In this document: one piece after another, positions 60,001-64,000 of the stretch | Layout: every line of letters begins with the position of its first letter | Position numbering within the stretch: the first letter of the stretch is position 1 | Source of the DNA: Agelaius tricolor | Lineage: Eukaryota; Chordata; Aves; Passeriformes; Icteridae | Reading direction: 5' to 3' | DNA: 64,000 nt | Assembly: GCA_023055355.1 (NCBI GenBank) | Contig: JALJCS010000020.1 | Location: 5,501,001 to 5,565,000, forward strand | Program-made: the position numbers and the translations under genes | Notes under the pieces: generated by a model | What the model was told of the DNA's origin: nothing | Database searches by the model: none | The model's input: the letters and a program-made list of their open reading frames with translations, nothing else

Positions 60001-61104
60001 TTCATTAATTCCAGAGGTATTTTTACATGTAATAGACAGATAAATCTCCAGAGCAGCCCCTCAGTGAGTGTCACCAATTACATTTATTTTTGAGGATAAG
60101 TCTTAAATGTACCAGAACCCCGCCATCAACCTTACACGGGAATCATTAAGAACAGAAAGCCAGTGCTCTTGGAAAGTTAACATCAGCAACAAAAATGGGC
60201 TCCAACACAAGTTTATTAAGAACTACTGAAATGTCTTTGTTTTGTGCATTTCATTTGAGTCTGGCCTTAACAAGGCAGGTGTTAGCAGCTCTGGGTACAC
60301 AGACAGGTGAGGAGGCTCTTGGCTTACAGACTGTCAGTAATTACTGGACATCACATGGGAAACTACTCAACAAATAAAACAGTGAGAAGGAGACAGACAT
60401 TACAGTAGCACTGTCAAAAATTACTGGATTTCACAAACAATTAAGGGGGAGTTAATTGAGATGAACAAGCTGCAGAGACAGCTGGGAGCACTGAGGACCT
60501 TTTGGGAAGTGGAATCTTGCAAGGATAACACTGCTTGGGAACTATGTCAAGAATACCATGCAATGCTGAGATGATCTAGGTAAGTATCAGAAATTCTAAA
60601 CTTGGACATGGATCTTGCAAAATTGGAGCCAATTATGAAAAAGTAACTAAGGAAGGATTGATTATTTGGGAGGACACAAGCAAAAAGAAAGGCAGGGATC
60701 AAGGTGGGTGGTGAAGAAAAAAAGCACAGGAAAATGCAAAGAAGGGAAGTAAAAACACTTGTTCAATATGGGAAGCTGGAAAGTTTTTCTATGTCTTTAA
60801 ATATATTTACTGCATTCTCCAGATTGTCTGTTTACTTACAAAAGAATCCACTGACCTGCTGGAAATTACAGAGGAAGGGATTGAAAATGAAACCATGCAG
60901 GTAAAATCTGGCCCGTGTGCCTTTGCTTTAGCTTGTATAGATGGTATCAACAATTTCTTGCCAAAGTGTGCATTCTGAAGTAGAGAAGTCAAAAAAGTTT
61001 GCAGTTAAAAGCAGCAAAATGTTTGAAAATCACTTACCTGCATTCCAAAGAGCAGTGAGGGTGGAAAGAATGAAGAAATAAACATCTAAGCCAATGAATT
61101 TCAT
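45304..61104 (-). CDS. SUSD2: SUSD2, sushi domain-containing membrane protein (complete, 14 exons)
   Basis: Exons in coding order: 61104-61038, 59777-59573, 58246-58095, 57598-57431, 57205-57031, 55639-55438, 54399-54314, 54096-53828, 52848-52705, 52311-52156, 51121-50873, 50561-50289, 49780-49595, 45398-45304. Total is 2427 nt, 808 aa plus TAA, and phases agree throughout. Domains: signal peptide about 1-22; somatomedin-B-like about 28-66; AMOP about 265-440; VWD about 444-640 with a GDPH motif at 446-449; sushi/CCP about 719-773; transmembrane helix about 781-801; very short tail. Human SUSD2 is about 822 aa with the same order. Family knowledge: a type I cell-surface protein, marker of mesenchymal and naive pluripotent cells, reported to bind galectin-1 and to be cleaved in its VWD domain. 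Its molecular role is not settled. Confidence 0.95.
45535..45615 (+). mobile_element. Short CR1 tail, plus orientation
   Basis: GATTGGATTGAATGATGTCC followed by AGAGGTCCCTTCCAACCCTT is the end of a forward CR1 3'UTR. The fragment is only about 80 bp, in SUSD2 intron 13. Confidence 0.7.
49038..49375 (-). mobile_element. CR1 fragment, minus orientation
   Basis: The fragment starts ATCACAGAATCACAGAACAG, then GATGGGACCTCTGGAGGTAA and TCCAACTCCCCTGTTCAAGC, and continues through TCTCTGGGCAAGCTGTGCCA and TGGCCTCTGGTCTTGTCCCT, the order of a reversed CR1 3' end. It lies in SUSD2 intron 13. Confidence 0.92.
49595..49780 (-). CDS. SUSD2: SUSD2 exon 13: sushi (CCP) domain
   Basis: After TTTTATTAG the exon reads [40 protein letters not shown] and [12 protein letters not shown]. 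All four sushi cysteines and the Trp are present. The donor ACAG|GTCTGT is weak but gives the phase exon 14 needs. A second GT seven bases earlier (CAA|GTAACA) would throw exon 14 out of frame. Confidence 0.88.
50195..50260 (+). mobile_element. CR1 tail fragment, plus orientation
   Basis: TTGGACTTGATGATCCCAGT, GGGTCCCTTCCAACTCAGAA and TATTCTGTAATGATG match a forward CR1 3' terminus. It lies about 30 bp from the SUSD2 exon 12 donor. Confidence 0.8.
50289..50561 (-). CDS. SUSD2: SUSD2 exon 12: post-VWD segment
   Basis: After CTCTCCCAAG the exon reads [20 protein letters not shown], then [29 protein letters not shown] and EHLEP, with donor CCAG|GTGATA. The C8-like CGxDxFCxFDV block matches human. 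Confidence 0.94.
50873..51121 (-). CDS. SUSD2: SUSD2 exon 11: VWD domain end
   Basis: After TGGTTATAG the exon reads [40 protein letters not shown] and NPEDDYTF, ending FGAS at AGCT|GTAAGT. LLPEKF and the HTxGLxGxxN motif are conserved. Confidence 0.95.
52156..52311 (-). CDS. SUSD2: SUSD2 exon 10: VWD domain
   Basis: After CATTTGGAAG the exon reads [38 protein letters not shown] and QTWMDLK, with donor AAAG|GTTAGT. It is 156 nt, phase 1 at both ends. Confidence 0.94.
52705..52848 (-). CDS. SUSD2: SUSD2 exon 9: VWD domain start with GDPH
   Basis: After TAAAAATAG the exon reads [20 protein letters not shown] and [12 protein letters not shown], with donor AATG|GTGAGT. It carries the GDPH motif (residues 446-449), the autoproteolytic Asp-Pro site known in some VWD proteins. 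Confidence 0.95.
53828..54096 (-). CDS. SUSD2: SUSD2 exon 8: AMOP domain, conserved core
   Basis: After TCTCAATCAG the exon reads [30 protein letters not shown] and [16 protein letters not shown], ending [10 protein letters not shown] at GCTG|GTAAGG. It has a typical AMOP cysteine pattern. Confidence 0.96.
54314..54399 (-). CDS. SUSD2: SUSD2 exon 7: AMOP domain
   Basis: After TCTTTTTCAG the exon reads [20 protein letters not shown] and HCVRAIQA, with donor GCCAG|GTAAAG, phase 2. It is nearly identical to human in the [10 protein letters not shown] motif. Confidence 0.95.
55438..55639 (-). CDS. SUSD2: SUSD2 exon 6: start of AMOP region
   Basis: After TTTTACCAG the exon reads [20 protein letters not shown] then [32 protein letters not shown] and ARADTGRF, ending CCAT|GTAAGT in phase 0. 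This is a frame with no long start-to-stop ORF, found by comparison with human SUSD2 (LAWHL, CPCTL, QARAD motifs). Confidence 0.93.
56973..57023. repeat. (ATT)17 microsatellite beside a splice donor
   Basis: Seventeen uninterrupted ATT units (AAT on the coding minus strand) start at base +8 of SUSD2 intron 5. It is a likely polymorphic short tandem repeat. Confidence 0.97.
57031..57205 (-). CDS. SUSD2: SUSD2 exon 5, with a GC donor
   Basis: After TATCTGACAG the exon reads [20 protein letters not shown] through [12 protein letters not shown]. Only a GC donor, CAGAG|GCAAGT, at 57031 keeps the frame into exon 6. The nearby GT four bases further would frameshift it. The intron begins GCAAGTG and runs straight into an AAT microsatellite. 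Confidence 0.88.
57431..57598 (-). CDS. SUSD2: SUSD2 exon 4
   Basis: After TGCAATGCAG the exon reads [20 protein letters not shown] and continues [16 protein letters not shown] to VWGYQET. The donor is ACAG|GTAAAG. It is 168 nt, phase 1 at both ends, with several N-glycosylation sequons. Confidence 0.94.
58095..58246 (-). CDS. SUSD2: SUSD2 exon 3
   Basis: The acceptor CATCTACAG is followed by [20 protein letters not shown] and [20 protein letters not shown], ending TWLS at TCAG|GTTACT. It corresponds to the human segment with VHCVSPLLYESGRIPFTVS. Confidence 0.94.
59573..59777 (-). CDS. SUSD2: SUSD2 exon 2: somatomedin-B-like domain
   Basis: After TTTAACAAG the exon reads [20 protein letters not shown] then [20 protein letters not shown], the eight-cysteine somatomedin-B pattern, and ends in LKCR at GCAG|GTGGGC (phase 2). 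The match to human SUSD2 is strong. Confidence 0.94.
61038..61104 (-). CDS. SUSD2: SUSD2 exon 1: signal peptide
   Basis: The ATG at 61104-61102 opens [20 protein letters not shown], a clear signal peptide, and the exon ends ATGCAG|GTAAGT in phase 1. It is the first in-frame ATG in this open stretch. Upstream in-frame codons reach only a TTG near 61215. Confidence 0.85.
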
Positions 61105-61720
61105 ATTTTGTCCAGATGATTCAGGATGGCTGATTGTGGCAGTCTTCGTGCTAGTCTGGGAGAAGCCTTCAATGGAAACGAGTGTCCAGAAATAAACAAG
61201 ATTCTCTCTGTTCAAAGGTTTGTTGTAAATTACTGAAGCAAAACAAACTGAATGAAATGCTCCATTTCAGAGGTCATGTCCAATCCAGGAAAAGATTGAA
61301 GGGGAGATAGTCACTGCAACTCCTTCACATTAACAGTCAAGTTTTTCTGAAAGGGGGGTAGATGTTTATTGCTTTACAAGCATTTCTGCTTCAAAGCTCA
61401 AGGCCATGGGGTCATTGGCAAAAGTTCTATGGTTTAATTTTGCTGGAGGAACTGAAATCTGTTATCACTTAGAAGAATGATAAAGAATACATGCTGACAG
61501 CACAGTTTAGTTCAGAAGATAATGAGATATAGAGGAAGCATGCTCACTGCACTGGATGTGACAGCATGAGGGCTGATTTAAGCGAAGGCAGACCCCTACT
61601 TTTCCCTCTTTTTAAGGGGATAAATTGAAGGAAACTCACCCTTTTTCATCATTTTAAGGGCTTAAATCAGAGGGTTCCCCTCCATTTCAGAGCACTTCTG
61701 CCTGTTTCCCAGCACCACGT
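61105..61720 (-). promoter_or_regulatory. SUSD2: Presumed SUSD2 5' flank
   Basis: This is sequence upstream of the SUSD2 ATG on the minus strand. No CpG island and no convincing TATA box was seen. A non-coding 5' exon further upstream cannot be excluded. Confidence 0.3.
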
Positions 61721-61729
61721 CTCTCGTGT

Positions 61730-61969
61730 GGGAGCAGTCCTTGGATATATGCAATTTTGGAGGTGGAATTGAAATTCCAGCAATGGGATCCAGGCAGAGA
61801 ATGACAGCAATGACAGCTCCTTTCCATAGGAAGGAAAGCACGTAGCCCCAGTGTCTCAGGTGCAGGTGACAGGCTGTCCTGGGGAGGTGAAGATCCCCAA
61901 GTCCTCTCTGTTCTGGCAGCTTTTGTCTGGGAGCAATCCTCGGATATATTGAATTTTGTGGGTGGAATC
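61730..61969. repeat. Two imperfect copies of a 41-bp segment about 200 bp apart
   Basis: 61730-61770 and 61929-61969 share GGGAGCArTCCTyGGATATA, an AATTTTG core and GGTGGAAT, about 34 of 41 bases identical by eye. The segment between includes no recognised element. Two overlapping minus-strand open frames here are incidental. Confidence 0.75.
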
Positions 61970-64000
61970 CGAGCGGCGGGCACATGAGCAGAGGCTGAAA
62001 TGACTCGCTGGTGGCACCTGGTGACTCACAGCGCTACTGCAAAGCAGAAATGAGCCCTGGTGCAGCTCTTGAAAGGGATATTCGTGCTCAGTAACTGCAA
62101 ACCATCCACATGCACAGGAACAAGAAACTGCAGGCTGGAGCTAGGCTCTGAAAGCAAGGGAGCTGAAAGTGTTTCTTTGGATAAACCCGTATGGAGAAAT
62201 TCCCTTTTTGTCTCATCAGTCTGGGTCTGTAGGACTGAATCTTTGCAATCAAGAGACAACAGAGTTGTTAGTAACACTTATCTCAAATCTCTCAAATGTT
62301 GTTATCTCTAACTGGGCCAGCACTAAGCTACTCCCATGTGCCTGGAGAGCTTTGAGGAAGGGCAAGATGATGTCCCACTTCTGTCTGGAAAAAATGGCAA
62401 GAAAATGAAAGTTTCCTTTCTCTCTCTCTGAGCCATAACTAAACCAGTTCTGTAGGACAACATGGACATCACTGCTCCCCCCCAGTTTGGGTGAAATATT
62501 CATGTAGTTCATAAATATTCCCTTTCCCTGCTGCTTCGCTGCTCCTCAGTCCTTCACTGCACAGAGAGCACATTTACTCAGATTTACTTTACAGATTTAC
62601 AGTTTTACTTTGTTCCCAACATTACCTTTCCATCCCGAATCCCAGTTCTCACAGGCACAAACTGAACAGACCTAAGGCATTGGTCTATTATTGCCTGGGA
62701 TTCGCAGCTCCATGTTCCCTGGATTGCTCAAACAAACACTCACAGCAGTCTCACCTCAGCCCAGAGACTGTGCTCAGACTAAGCCCATCACCAGTGGTGG
62801 TGGCTCAGATCAGAAAGATGGAGGAGCAGCAATGGTAGGATGGCCTTGGCACGGCTTTCCTGGAGCTCCAGGCTCTTAGAGTCTCTCAAGCCTAAGCCTA
62901 GCCCCAACCCTCATAAAAAAAGAATGCCTTGTGTAGGCTGTTGAGTCCTCTGCTGGAAGAGAGGGAGCAGCTCATCAGGAATGCATTTCCTTCATCTCTC
63001 TTGGCTCTGGAACACCTTCATTATCATGCACACCCAGGATAAACAGGTGAGATTAGAAACCCTCTAAGCAAAATCCGTGCTCGGGCGAGTAAAGCTTTGC
63101 AGGACCCATGCTAATCCTGCTCTACAAAGCACATTCCAAACATTTGGCACCTCCTGCATTTATAGGAATGAAGGAAATCATGTCCCTGCTGGCCTTCACC
63201 TCCTTCAGGGGTATAGATGGGTCCTACCTCTCAAAGCTCTTGGCCCAGTGAGCCTGCCAGGGAAGCAAGCTCATGGCTGCCCTTGGAAGCTGTCTCTAAA
63301 TAGTTTCATTCTGGCAGGAGGATGGAGTGGAGCCTGGCTGTTATTGCTACCCCCTGGGTCACACAAGGTAGCAGTGACGTGATGGAAGAACTTGGGCTCT
63401 GTCACAGCAACTCATCTGTCACTGCCCTGCTGAGATGTGCAGCAGAGCTGGTGTCACTGCCTGGTGCCGCGGGGACGGTCCCGGTGCTGCTCCAGTGCCC
63501 ACAGCAGGAGCTGTTTCTCGTTAGGAAACTGAAATGCTTTTCAACATGCTGCCAAAGGCCATCTGTCTGTTTGTTTGCTGCTGTCCACCCTGCTGGGAGC
63601 TGGTGCAGAGCTTTGTGCTTTGCCCTGTCCTACCAGAGTCTTTGGTATGGGCAGGATGAGGTGGCTGCAGCTGGGTGAGCTGGCACCTCTGCAGATCCTG
63701 GGCAAAGCCATTCAGGTAATGCCTCTCCTCCCATGGGTGTCTGAAGACTGGTACAGGCTGACTTGGGAAGTGCCTGCCAAGGGATTGCTGATTCTTCAGC
63801 AATTCCTGTTTTCTTTGGTCCCTACAGGAGGCTGCCCAGAGAAAGGGGCTTGACCAACACCTGCAGGGGCTGCTTTCCCAGCTCTGAAGAGCATCCTTGC
63901 TGCTCTGCTCCCAAAGCATGGGAAGGGCTCTAATGCTGTCCTGAGCCTTGCAAAACAATTGCTGAGTTTTACTTCCCCTCCGCTCCCCCCTTTCCTGTGT
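61970..64000. other. Right flank, no gene recognised
   Basis: I found no exon with recognisable homology, no CR1 fragment and no tandem repeat of note. GC content rises after about 62,700. Open frames up to 145 codons near 63,521-63,958 have no family resemblance. Confidence 0.4.

Noticed and set aside
63322..63958. Open frames of 118-145 codons near the right edge
   Set aside because: They lie in GC-richer sequence on both strands with no homology, splice signals or neighbouring exons that I could recognise.

Overview
The window is vertebrate nuclear DNA, almost certainly from a bird. Introns and exons follow GT-AG rules, fragments of the avian CR1 retroposon lie in both orientations, introns are compact, and the coding exons read as close orthologues of three vertebrate genes. 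I cannot name the species from sequence alone. I traced exons by matching reading frame, splice phase and remembered human proteins; no alignment was run.

Layout. (1) About 1-12,900, plus strand: the 3' two thirds of ZNRF3, a transmembrane RING E3 ligase that removes Frizzled from the cell surface. Six coding exons are present (767 codons) with a long 3'UTR; the signal peptide and most of the ectodomain lie off the left edge. (2) About 12,900-21,000: intergenic sequence and probable 3'UTRs of two convergent genes. It holds a 20-copy minisatellite of 29-31 bp, 11 copies of which carry the hexamer AATAAA, then a 47-bp tandem repeat. (3) 21,016-43,069, minus strand: a complete nine-exon KREMEN1 (450 aa), the Dickkopf co-receptor with kringle, WSC and CUB domains. 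It starts in a strong CpG island (about 42,480-44,150). (4) 45,304-61,104, minus strand: a complete 14-exon SUSD2 (808 aa), a type I membrane protein with somatomedin-B, AMOP, VWD and sushi domains. (5) 61,105-64,000: no recognised gene, only an imperfect local duplication.

Two of the three genes damp Wnt signalling at the membrane by different routes: ZNRF3 ubiquitinates Frizzled/LRP6, and KREMEN1 with DKK1 internalises LRP5/6. Here their 3' ends face each other. As I recall, human ZNRF3 and KREMEN1 are neighbours in tandem and SUSD2 is several megabases away, so this arrangement appears rearranged relative to human.

Points of interest: the AATAAA-bearing minisatellite between the convergent genes; a GC-AG intron in SUSD2 whose donor abuts an (ATT)17 microsatellite; a near-perfect hairpin in KREMEN1 intron 2; a 259-codon open frame in KREMEN1 intron 7; and a SUSD2 stop codon embedded in a good splice-donor sequence. 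I found no convincing wholly new system; these are local oddities around well-known genes.
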